The notes under the pieces: model-generated | What the model was told of the DNA's origin: nothing | Seen by the model: the letters and a program-made list of their open reading frames with translations, nothing else | Databases searched by the model: none | Program-made: the position numbers and the translations under genes | Shown here: positions 1-7,057 of the stretch, in pieces | How positions within the stretch are numbered: position 1 is the stretch's first letter | How the letters are laid out: each line of letters starts with the position of its first letter | Origin: Mycobacterium sp. ST-F2 | Lineage (GTDB): Bacteria; Actinomycetota; Actinomycetes; Mycobacteriales; Mycobacteriaceae | DNA length: 59,663 nt | Assembly: GCF_001905655.1 (NCBI RefSeq) | Contig: NZ_JMHT01000032.1 | Location: 1-59,663 of the forward strand | Direction: 5' to 3'

Positions 1-2
1 CG

Positions 3-587
3 CGTGAACCACGCCAGATCCGAAGTCCACCACTCCCCGGGACGCTATCGCTCTCGCCGTACATCGGCCTGGTGGGCCAGTACTCGCCGACGGCGTTCAT
101 GGCCGGCATCCTCGCCGGCGAAGAGCCAATCGACCACTTCCAGAAGGGCATGATCCGCGAGGGCGCCAACCTGCCGCCGGCCGTGCTGCGCACCATGCAG
201 ATCCACATCGCCGAGGAAGCCCGCCACATCTCGTGGGCCAACGAATTTCTCAAGACCCACATGCCGGATCGGTCGTGGCGTTTCAAAGCCTTCGCCACCG
301 TCGCCTTCCCGCTGACGCTGCGCTGGCTGGCGCACGAGATCATGGCCTCACCGAAGTCGTTCGGCAAGCAGTTCGACATCCCGGAAGACGTTATGCGGCA
401 AGCATTCTGGCGCAGCCCACAGTCGCGCAAGATCATGGCGAGCTTCTTCGACGAGACCCGCGCGCTCGCCGAGGAGATCGGGCTGATGAACCGCGTCGGC
501 CGCTGGATGTGGAAGCGCTGCGGCATCGCCGGCGAGACGGCCCGCTACCGCAGTGCCCCCAACCGCGAGGCACAGTTGATCGCCTGA
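3..587 (+). CDS. AurF-family diiron oxygenase, 5'-truncated by the window edge
   Basis: The reading frame is open to the left edge, so the N-terminal part lies outside. What remains carries a diiron ligand motif EEARH about 70 codons in, followed by an aromatic-rich helical tail, as in the para-aminobenzoate N-oxygenase AurF family (Rv0885-like in M. tuberculosis). Such enzymes use a di-iron site and O2; the substrate here is unknown. The stop codon overlaps the start of the next gene (TGATG), so translation is coupled to the ferredoxin-reductase FprB, a plausible electron donor. That pairing is inference from position. A GTG at 72 could be mistaken for the start but lies inside the domain. 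Confidence 0.75.
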   Translation, partial: REPRQIRSPPLPGTLSLSPYIGLVGQYSPTAFMAGILAGEEPIDHFQKGMIREGANLPPAVLRTMQIHIAEEARHISWANEFLKTHMPDRSWRFKAFATVAFPLTLRWLAHEIMASPKSFGKQFDIPEDVMRQAFWRSPQSRKIMASFFDETRALAEEIGLMNRVGRWMWKRCGIAGETARYRSAPNREAQLIA

Positions 588-2017
588 TGCCCCACGTCAT
601 CACGCAGTCCTGCTGCAGCGACGCGTCGTGCGTCTACGCCTGTCCGGTCAACTGCATTCACCCCACGCCCGACGAGCCCGACTTCCACACCGCCGAGATG
701 CTGTACATCGACCCGGTGGAGTGTGTCGACTGTGGCGCGTGCGTGACGGCCTGCCCCGTCGACGCCATCAAGCACGACGGGTCGTTGACCCCGGCCGAGA
801 AGGTCTTCCTCGACCTCAACGCCGACTTCTACAGAGAGCCCCGGATCCGCCCGCTGCTGGCGCCCGTCGTCCCCCCGCTGCAGGTCCGGGCACCCGGCGC
901 CATCAGCGTGGCCATCGTCGGCTCCGGCCCCGCCGCAATGTACGCCGCGCACGAAGTCCTGACTATCCCGGCGGCACGCGTCCGGATGTACGAGCGGCTC
1001 CCTCAGACCGGCGGGCTGGCCCGCTTCGGCGTCGCACCCGATCACCAGCGCACCCGGGGCGTGTCCCGCCAGTTCGACACCATCTGTGCCGACCCACGGC
1101 TGGAACTGGTGACGGGTGTCGAGGTCGGCACCGACATCACCCACCAGCAGCTGCTCGCCGACCACGACGCCGTCATCTACGCCGTCGGCGCGTCGACGGA
1201 CCGTCCGCTCGATGTGCCCGGCGCCGACCTGCCGGGCGTCAGTTCGGCCACCCGTTTCGTGGCGTGGTACAACGGCCATCCCGACTTCGCCGGCGCCGAC
1301 TTCGATCTGTCTCAGCCGCGCGCCGTCGTCATCGGCAACGGCAACGTCGCGCTCGACGTCGCCCGCATTCTCACCACCGATCCGGATCGCCTCGCCGCCA
1401 CCGACATCGCACCACATGCCCTGAAAGCATTGCGCCAGAGCAACATTGAAGAGGTCGTCGTCGTGGGACGACGGGGCCTCGCGCAGTCGGCGTTCACCGT
1501 TCCGGAGCTCGTCGGCCTGACGTCCATGCCCGACGTCGACATCGTCGTCTCCCCGCAGGATCTGGCGTCACTGCCCGACACCGACCCGCGTGCCCGCATC
1601 CTCAGCGACCTGCCACAACGGCCCGGCAATCGCCGCATCACTTTGGAGTACCTGCAGTCACCCACGGCGATTCGAAGCACCTCGGCCGGACTGGAAGTCG
1701 AATTCGCCCGCAACGAACTCGTGGCGGCGGCCGACGGCACCACGAAGGTCAAGCCGACCGGTGAGCTGAACCCCGTCACCGCCGGGCTGGTACTGACGTC
1801 CATCGGCTACCGCGGCCGGCCGCTGGCCGGCCTGCCGTTCGACGACGCACGCGGCACCGTCCCCAACGACAAGGGCCGCGTCGACGGCGTCGCCGCAACC
1901 TACGTGACCGGCTGGATCAAACGCGGACCGACGGGCTTCATCGGCACCAACAAGTCGTGCGCGCAGGAGACGGTGCGCAGCCTCGTGGCCGACTACAACT
2001 CGGGCTTGCTGGCCTGA
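587..2017 (+). CDS. fprB: Ferredoxin/ferredoxin-NADP reductase FprB
   Basis: 476 residues. An N-terminal bacterial ferredoxin domain (residues 1-60) has Cys9/15/19/23 and a second set C46xxC49xxC52xxxC56, so it should carry two Fe-S clusters. It is fused to an adrenodoxin-reductase-like flavoprotein: the FAD-binding GSGPAAMYAA lies near residue 112 and the NADP-binding GNGNVALDVA near residue 250. It moves electrons from NADPH through FAD to the fused ferredoxin. The start is the ATG overlapping the upstream stop (TGATG); a longer in-frame ORF from 233 is only an upstream extension over the AurF gene. It is shorter than M. tuberculosis FprB (about 575 residues as I recall), mainly between the two domains. 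The 3' end overlaps the convergent TetR gene by 25 bp. Confidence 0.88.
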   Translation: MPHVITQSCCSDASCVYACPVNCIHPTPDEPDFHTAEMLYIDPVECVDCGACVTACPVDAIKHDGSLTPAEKVFLDLNADFYREPRIRPLLAPVVPPLQVRAPGAISVAIVGSGPAAMYAAHEVLTIPAARVRMYERLPQTGGLARFGVAPDHQRTRGVSRQFDTICADPRLELVTGVEVGTDITHQQLLADHDAVIYAVGASTDRPLDVPGADLPGVSSATRFVAWYNGHPDFAGADFDLSQPRAVVIGNGNVALDVARILTTDPDRLAATDIAPHALKALRQSNIEEVVVVGRRGLAQSAFTVPELVGLTSMPDVDIVVSPQDLASLPDTDPRARILSDLPQRPGNRRITLEYLQSPTAIRSTSAGLEVEFARNELVAAADGTTKVKPTGELNPVTAGLVLTSIGYRGRPLAGLPFDDARGTVPNDKGRVDGVAATYVTGWIKRGPTGFIGTNKSCAQETVRSLVADYNSGLLA

Positions 2018-2724
2018 CCCGCCAGCGCGGCGACCACGGCGACCAGCGGCTCGTCACGGCTGACCTCGAATCCGATGGCCCGCGCAGCCCCGTCGAGGAC
2101 ATACCAGGTGAAGTCGGCCAGGTGCGCGACCATCTCGTCGCGCGTGTGCGTCGGCGCCGGGCTGCGCACCCACGTGAACAGCGTCTCCTCGACCATGGTG
2201 ACGATCGCCAGCGGCGCGAGCTTGAACGCGCTGTCGTCGACGCCGATGGCCAAGGTGATGGCGGCGATGATGCCGTCGGCGCGTTCGATGATGCGCAGCT
2301 TCAGCTCACCGACGGCGTCGAGCGTCTGGTCCCCCTCGAACGACGGGCCGCTGCGCGCGAACTCGTTCAACCGCGGATGGTCGATCATCCAGTCCGCGAC
2401 GGCTTCGATGGTCCGGGTCAGGATCTCGCGCAGCGAACCGTCGGTGATATCGAGCTTGCCGACCAGGACGGACCCGAAGTCGTCGATCAGGTACGACCGC
2501 ACCCGACGCTCCAGTTCCTCCTTGCCGGAGGTCTGCCGGTAGATGACCGACTTGGCGACGCCGGCGCGCTTGGCGATGGCCGCGACGGAGATGTCGGCGC
2601 CAGGTGGGCTCTCCTCCAGCAGCTCGATCATGGCCAGCAGGATCTGGGACCGGCGTTCGGCGTTGTGCTGCTCCCACCGCGCCTCGTAGCCACTCACCGA
2701 CGCGGGGTTCGGGGCCACAGACAT
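1993..2724 (-). CDS. TetR-family transcriptional regulator
   Basis: 243 residues from the ATG at 2724 (MSVAPNP). The N-terminal helix-turn-helix is clear: SVAAIAKRAGVAKSVIYRQT, preceded by a helix with RRSQILLAMIELLEE. The C-terminal part is a helical ligand/dimer domain with no recognisable ligand. The start 49 codons downstream of the longest ORF was chosen because the extra N-terminus would run over the divergent promoter. It is divergent from the AhpD-like gene (82 bp between starts) and convergent with fprB. It may control either neighbour; no obvious palindrome was found in the short gap. Confidence 0.8.
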   Translation of the reverse strand: MSVAPNPASVSGYEARWEQHNAERRSQILLAMIELLEESPPGADISVAAIAKRAGVAKSVIYRQTSGKEELERRVRSYLIDDFGSVLVGKLDITDGSLREILTRTIEAVADWMIDHPRLNEFARSGPSFEGDQTLDAVGELKLRIIERADGIIAAITLAIGVDDSAFKLAPLAIVTMVEETLFTWVRSPAPTHTRDEMVAHLADFTWYVLDGAARAIGFEVSRDEPLVAVVAALAGQASKPEL

Positions 2725-2771
2725 GTGTGCCACGGTAGTCGGTGGCCTTTTACGTGACGCCCGCCACACCC

Positions 2772-2798
2772 CGTCACACATCGCGCTGCTGCCTCGTC
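2772..2798 (+). promoter_or_regulatory. Candidate ECF41-type promoter for the AhpD-like gene
   Basis: CGTCACA (2772-2778), exactly 16 bp, then CGTC (2795-2798). From memory the ECF41 consensus is TGTCACA-N16-CGTC, so only the first base differs. The CGTC ends 8 bp before the ATG at 2807, so transcription would start at or next to the start codon, giving a leaderless mRNA as is common in mycobacteria. The ECF41 sigma gene lies 1.5 kb away (4288-5193). Confidence 0.6.
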
Positions 2799-2806
2799 CA
2801 CCAGAT

Positions 2807-3394
2807 ATGACGACATCAACACGCATCGAGCCCCTGCCCCCGCAACGTGCCGGCCTGCTGACCCGGCTCATGTACCGCTACGCCAAGCGTGAGTTCGGCG
2901 AGGTGCCCGAGCCCTTCGCCGTCGCGGCACATCACCCGCGACTGCTGGTCGCCAATGCCGTGCACGAGGGCCTGTTGAAGAGCGGCTCGAAGACGCTGCC
3001 GGATTCGGTCCGCGATCTCGCCGTGTTCTGGACCGCGCGGACCGTGGGCTGCTCCTGGTGCGTCGACTTCGGCACCATGCTGATGCGCCTGGAGAGCCTG
3101 GACGTCGACCGGCTCAAGCACATAGATAGTTATGCGACTTCTCCTTTGTTCACCGACGACGAGCGGGCCGCCATCGCCTACGCCGACGCGATGACCACCG
3201 ATCCGCACAACGTGACCGACGAACAGGTCGACGATCTCAAGCGCCGGTTCGGCGAGGCCGGGGTGATCGAGCTGACCTATCAGATCGGCGTGGAGAACAT
3301 GCGGTCGCGGATGTACGCCGCGCTCGGGATCACCGAGCAGGGCTTCAGCTCGGGCGACGCGTGCCGGGTGCCTTGGGAGACCCAGGCCGAGTGA
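2807..3394 (+). CDS. Carboxymuconolactone decarboxylase/AhpD-like protein
   Basis: 195 residues. The segment AVFWTARTVGCSWCVDFGTM has the CxxC redox pair on the helix typical of AhpD/CMD proteins, and the rest is the usual helical bundle (FTDDERAAIAYADAMT, then YQIGVENMRSR). Members are peroxidase-like thiol redox proteins or decarboxylases; substrate unknown. The start chosen is the ATG at 2807, just downstream of a good ECF41-type promoter. CMD genes are one of the three classes (carboxymuconolactone decarboxylase, oxidoreductase, epimerase) that accompany ECF41 sigma genes, so this is the probable target of the sigma factor at 4288-5193. Confidence 0.8.
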   Translation: MTTSTRIEPLPPQRAGLLTRLMYRYAKREFGEVPEPFAVAAHHPRLLVANAVHEGLLKSGSKTLPDSVRDLAVFWTARTVGCSWCVDFGTMLMRLESLDVDRLKHIDSYATSPLFTDDERAAIAYADAMTTDPHNVTDEQVDDLKRRFGEAGVIELTYQIGVENMRSRMYAALGITEQGFSSGDACRVPWETQAE

Positions 3395-3399
3395 TCCGA

Positions 3400-3418
3400 G
3401 GGCGCTGGCTTCGCGCCC
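3400..3418 (+). terminator. Hairpin after the AhpD-like gene
   Basis: GGGCGC (3400-3405) pairs with GCGCCC (3413-3418) around a 7-base loop, six bases after the stop codon. There is no T-run, so it is a weak intrinsic terminator at best. Confidence 0.3.
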
Positions 3419-3492
3419 CAGCCAGGTGGTAGAACACGTTACAGAAATGGCGGGCAACGCCGCCGAAACCACCTGCTCAGCAAGGAGCACCC

Positions 3493-4284
3493 ATGCACTG
3501 GTACACCGGAAACACGTTCTATGACACGGTGCTGACCGCTGCCTTCGGGTTCGCCGTGTTCGTGATCATCGGCGGTTTTTTCGCGCAGAGTTCGTACGGG
3601 CGGTTCTCGACGACGAAGCTCGGCCTGAACCTCAACCCGAAGCTCGGCTGGTGGCTGATGGAGATCCCGGCGACGGTGGTGTTCCTCATCAGCTACCTGG
3701 CCGGGCCGCACCGCTTCGAGCCGACGTCGCTGGTGCTGGCCGGCATCTGGCTGCTGCACTACGCCAACCGGGGCTGGTTCTTCCCGCTGGCCATCCGCCA
3801 GGTACCCGGCAAGCGCGGCACCTTCAACGTCTCGGTGATCGTGATGGGCATGCTGGTCACGTCGATGCACGGCTACCTCAACGGGACGCTGTTCAGCCAC
3901 GACTTCTTCGGGCAGTACACCACCGCTTGGCTGACCGACCCGCGGTTCCTGGTGGGGCTGGCGATCTACCTGTGCGGTTTCGCGCTGCTGGTCAATTCTG
4001 AGTCGATCGTGCGAAACCTGCGCGACAAGAACAATCCGGGCGGTGCGGAGTACCGGATTCCGTTCGGCGGCGGGTTCCGGTTCGTCACCAGCCCGGCGTA
4101 CCTGGGCGAGCTCATCGCCTGGTCCGGCTTCGCGCTGCTGACCTGGGCGCTGCCCGGCGTCGTCATCCTGTTGATCACCGCGGGCAACCTGATTCCCCGG
4201 GCGCTGGGCACCCACACCTGGTACCAGGAGAAGTTCCCCGAGTACCCCACCGATCGCAAGGCGTTGATCCCCTACGTCCTGTGA
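3493..4284 (+). CDS. Steroid 5-alpha-reductase-family membrane protein
   Basis: 263 residues with about six hydrophobic helices. The C-terminal half has the family landmarks GGFRFVTSPAYLGELIAWSG and a closing TWYQEKFPEYPTDRKALIP, as in 3-oxo-5-alpha-steroid 4-dehydrogenases and related NADPH-dependent double-bond reductases. Members reduce an enone next to a ring or polyprenyl chain; in a mycobacterium a sterol intermediate is possible, but the substrate cannot be read from sequence. A good ribosome site (AAGGAG) lies 6 bp before the ATG. It is 100 bp after the AhpD-like gene on the same strand and converges on the sigma gene, with only 3 bp between the two ends. Confidence 0.8.
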   Translation: MHWYTGNTFYDTVLTAAFGFAVFVIIGGFFAQSSYGRFSTTKLGLNLNPKLGWWLMEIPATVVFLISYLAGPHRFEPTSLVLAGIWLLHYANRGWFFPLAIRQVPGKRGTFNVSVIVMGMLVTSMHGYLNGTLFSHDFFGQYTTAWLTDPRFLVGLAIYLCGFALLVNSESIVRNLRDKNNPGGAEYRIPFGGGFRFVTSPAYLGELIAWSGFALLTWALPGVVILLITAGNLIPRALGTHTWYQEKFPEYPTDRKALIPYVL

Positions 4285-4287
4285 CCA

Positions 4288-5193
4288 CTAGCCCGATTTC
4301 AGCGGTGACGCTGTGAACTTGTCCGGGTTCGCGATGTCCCACAGCGCGACGACCTTGCCGTCGCGCACGGTCAGTGCGGTGACGCGCGGCAGCATCTCGG
4401 GATGCTCGCCGTCGGCCGGCAGGCCGGGGTTGTACGCGCCGAGCTCGCCGTTGATGAGTGCCAACTGGGACGTCGAAAGCCATTGCGGCCCATAGCGCCT
4501 GGCCAAGCCGAACAGGAACCGCGCCACCTTGTCCGCGCCGACGATGGTGCGGGGTGCCGTGGGTGCCCGCCGGTTGGAGTCGCCGGTGAACGTCGCCTCG
4601 GGGTGCAGCAGTTCGACGACGGCAGCCATGTCACCACCGGCCAGCGCGGCCATCAGCTTGCCGACGACCTCGTTGTGCCCGGCGTCCGGCGGCGGTGCGG
4701 GTGCCGCGGCCACTGCGCGTCGCGCCCGTGACGCGAGCTGCCGCGCACTCGCGTCGCTCACGCCGAGCACCGACGCGATCTCGGAGAACGGCACCGCGAA
4801 GCCGTCATGTAGCACGAAGGCCACCCGCTGGTCGGGCGTCAGCCGCTCCAGCACCACCATCGCGGCGAAGCGGGCGTCCTCCCCCGCGACCACGGCGGCC
4901 AATGGGTCGGACGCGTCGAAGCCCGTCACCACCGGCTCGGGCAGCCATTCGCCGAAATACGCCTCGCGCCGGTGCGCGGCCGAGCGCAGCCGGTCCAGGC
5001 CGAGACGACTCACGACGGTCGTCAGCCAGGCACGCGGCTCTTCGATGGCGTCGACATCCGCACTGTGCCAGCGCAACCAGGCGTCCTGCACGATGTCCTC
5101 GGCGTCGGCGTACACGCCGGTCAACCGGTAGGCGACAGACAGCAGGTGCGGGCGCAACCGCTCGAACTCGTCGGTGTCCTGCGCAGTGGTCAC
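4288..5193 (-). CDS. ECF41-type sigma factor with C-terminal SnoaL-like domain
   Basis: 301 residues. Sigma region 2 (LLSVAYRLTGVYADAEDIVQ, then DAWLRW) is followed by the linker FGEWLPEP characteristic of ECF41, region 4 (LTPDQRVAFVLHDGFAVPFS onward), and a SnoaL-like domain ending in WDIANPDKF, the conserved NPDK motif. The ECF41 DGGGK motif is not intact: the aligned segment reads DSNRR before APTAPRTIVGADKVARFL. The start is the GTG at 5193, with AGGAGG 5 bp upstream; a longer frame runs into the IS element. ECF41 factors have no anti-sigma factor; the C-terminal domain regulates activity. The AhpD-like gene at 2807 is the likely target. Only about 40 bp separate this gene from tnpB, so its original promoter may have been displaced. 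Confidence 0.88.
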   Translation of the reverse strand: MTTAQDTDEFERLRPHLLSVAYRLTGVYADAEDIVQDAWLRWHSADVDAIEEPRAWLTTVVSRLGLDRLRSAAHRREAYFGEWLPEPVVTGFDASDPLAAVVAGEDARFAAMVVLERLTPDQRVAFVLHDGFAVPFSEIASVLGVSDASARQLASRARRAVAAAPAPPPDAGHNEVVGKLMAALAGGDMAAVVELLHPEATFTGDSNRRAPTAPRTIVGADKVARFLFGLARRYGPQWLSTSQLALINGELGAYNPGLPADGEHPEMLPRVTALTVRDGKVVALWDIANPDKFTASPLKSG

Positions 5194-5233
5194 CGTTGCC
5201 TCCTCGTGAGTAAACGTGAGTGCGTTTCTCCCA

Positions 5234-6661
5234 TCAGGCTGCCTCGCCTTGCGGTGAGGCGCTTCCATTGCTGGATTCAGGTTTCACAGCCACCAGCGCC
5301 GCCGAAGCGGTCGTCTTACGGTCGGCTCCACCATTGTCGAAGCAGGCACTCTGCTCCGCCCGCGCTATGCGCGCGAGGTTGATCGCGGCGTTGAGATCAC
5401 GGTCGATCCTCAACCCGCAGTTCTCGTGCTCACAGACGTAGGTACGTTCTGACAGATTCAGCTTGGCTTTCACCGAACCGCAGCCAGAACACGTCTTCGA
5501 GCTTGGATACCACCGATCGGCTTGCACACGACGCGAGCCATACCACGCGGTTTTGTAGTCGAGCTGGCGGGAGAACTCACCCAGCCCAGCGTCAGCGATC
5601 GAACGATTCAGCCCACGCTTGCCAGAACCGCCTTTGGCCATCATGTTCTTCACCGCGAGCGTCTCGGTACCGATCACATCGAAGGACAGCGCCAACAGCG
5701 TGGTCAGTTTGTGCAGGCGATCACGACGCAGGTTCGCCACCCGAGCGTGCTGCGCACCGATCCCCTGTTGGGTCCGCGTCCACGCCTTCGACGGCTCCCG
5801 CCGGGTCCCGGCCGCCGCATCCCACGGCCCAGCTTGCCGGGCGGCTTTGCGCTGCAACGCCCGCAGCATGCGCGACGCCCGCGCGAACTCTCTGGGCGCG
5901 GCGACCCGCAGGAGTTCGCGGCCGTCGGGTGTGGCCACCACGATCAGGTCTTTGACACCGAGATCAACACCAACCACGCCGGCGCGGCGTGTGACATGAG
6001 CGGGCCGTTTCGCCGCTCGCTCGACCACGCACGTGAAGCTCACCAGCCAGCGGCCCCGCTCGAACCGCACCGTGGCCTTCAACACCCGCGCCGAACCTTG
6101 CTCCAGTCGTCGGGCGAGTTTGCGGGTGGACTCGTGCACCCGCAGAGAGCCCAGCCGCGGCAGCGTCACATGGTGGCGGTCCGGCTCGATGCGGATCGCG
6201 CCGGTGGTGAAAGCGAAGACCTTGGTCGATCGCTTGGACTTGAACGACGGGAAACCGACGCGGGGGCCTTTGCGTGTTCCCTTGCGGGAAGTGGACCAGT
6301 TCGTCAACGCCGACGAGAGGTTCTTGCAGGCGTTCGCGTACGCCTCTTTGGAGTTCTCACCCCACCACGGTGTCCCGTCATCACGCACCGCGACAACGTG
6401 TTTGCGCCGATTGAAGTCATTACGCAAAGACTGGAACGACCACGACAGCAGCGGCGTGAGATCGGTATCGGCCCAGCCGTAGGACCGCTCGGCCGCACGC
6501 TGGCTCAGGTTGTCCTTCACCGCCCGCAGCATCGTGTTGTAGGCGAACCGCGCCGCGCCGGCGTGCGACTCCAGCAGTGCGGTTTGTGCGTCAGTCGGAT
6601 CGAGGGCGTACTGATACGCCTGCAACACCCAGCCCGTAGGAACGTCGAACTTCTCGGCCAT
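5234..6661 (-). CDS. tnpB: RNA-guided nuclease TnpB (IS607-associated)
   Basis: 475 residues from the ATG at 6661, which overlaps the tnpA stop (TGATG). RuvC-like catalytic residues are all present: Asp233 in GVDLGVKDLIV, Glu333 in IGTETLAVKNM, and the closing IDRDLNAAINLA with Asp420/422. The inserted zinc finger has Cys391, Cys394, Cys410 and Cys415. The N-terminal WVLQAYQYALDPTDAQ is the usual TnpB beginning. TnpB proteins cut DNA using a guide RNA transcribed from the 3' end of the gene and the flanking sequence. The protein looks functional although the partner transposase is truncated. The gene ends about 40 bp upstream of the ECF41 sigma gene, on the same strand, so read-through could drive that gene. 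Confidence 0.9.
   Translation of the reverse strand: MAEKFDVPTGWVLQAYQYALDPTDAQTALLESHAGAARFAYNTMLRAVKDNLSQRAAERSYGWADTDLTPLLSWSFQSLRNDFNRRKHVVAVRDDGTPWWGENSKEAYANACKNLSSALTNWSTSRKGTRKGPRVGFPSFKSKRSTKVFAFTTGAIRIEPDRHHVTLPRLGSLRVHESTRKLARRLEQGSARVLKATVRFERGRWLVSFTCVVERAAKRPAHVTRRAGVVGVDLGVKDLIVVATPDGRELLRVAAPREFARASRMLRALQRKAARQAGPWDAAAGTRREPSKAWTRTQQGIGAQHARVANLRRDRLHKLTTLLALSFDVIGTETLAVKNMMAKGGSGKRGLNRSIADAGLGEFSRQLDYKTAWYGSRRVQADRWYPSSKTCSGCGSVKAKLNLSERTYVCEHENCGLRIDRDLNAAINLARIARAEQSACFDNGGADRKTTASAALVAVKPESSNGSASPQGEAA
5241..5260 (-). ncRNA. Candidate omega-RNA hairpin at the 3' end of tnpB
   Basis: On the minus strand GCCTC, an A-C mismatch, CC, loop GCAA, GG, GAGGC forms a compact stem capped by a GNRA tetraloop. 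It overlaps the last codons of tnpB, where TnpB guide-RNA scaffolds normally lie. The full RNA would extend both ways; its limits and the guide cannot be set without the exact IS end. Confidence 0.35.
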
Positions 6662-6954
6662 CACGGCGCCCCGGTGTCGGAGGCCTTGGTGGCGGTGAGC
6701 GCCCGCATCGCCCGGTTTCGCGCTCCGCGCCGCCCGTAGCGGCGGGCGCACATCGAGGTCAGCACCTCGATCATGTCCCGGACCAGATCGTCGCCGGTCT
6801 TACCGGTGTCGGGCACCACGATGCGGCGGCCCTGCGCGGACAGGGCCGCCTCCAGGTGCTCGACCCCGAAACGAGCCAGCCGGTCGCGGTGCTCCACAAC
6901 AACCACACTCGCACAGGGGTCAGACAAAACCCGACGGATCTTCCGACGCCTTGA
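6661..6954 (-). pseudogene. tnpA: IS607 serine recombinase TnpA, N-terminally truncated
   Basis: The frame reads KIRRVLSDPCASVVVVEHRD then RLARFGVEHLEAALSAQGRR and ends with the ARRYGRRGARNRAMRAL tail typical of IS607 recombinases. Upstream of about 6950 the frame meets a stop and recognisable sequence ends. The N-terminal DNA-binding region and the catalytic serine region are therefore missing, so the protein cannot recombine DNA. Its stop overlaps the tnpB start. Confidence 0.8.
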
Positions 6955-7057
6955 TCACATTTACCCACACATCACCGAACAGTTCGCAACCCCACCAACC
7001 TACGACTCGTCGCTTCGCGGCGGCGAACCGTAGCATCTCTTCGGCAATGAACCGGGG

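Larger units (their letters stand above)
5205..6954 (-). mobile_element. IS607-type insertion sequence remnant (tnpA truncated, tnpB intact)
   Basis: Serine-recombinase tnpA (3' part only) and full-length tnpB lie in the order and with the overlapping junction typical of IS607 elements. IS607 elements lack terminal inverted repeats, so the ends given are approximate: the sigma-proximal end lies between the tnpB stop (5234) and the sigma gene's ribosome site (about 5204), and the other end is set by where recognisable tnpA sequence stops (about 6954). With tnpA broken the element should not move by itself. Confidence 0.75.

Noticed and set aside
545..1417. 290-codon minus-strand ORF opposite fprB
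   Set aside because: Arg/Asp/Gly/Val-rich composition typical of an antisense frame in GC-rich DNA; fprB has clear domains over the same stretch.
5522..6739. 405-codon plus-strand ORF across tnpB
   Set aside because: No motifs, Arg-rich; it is the antisense shadow of the intact TnpB.
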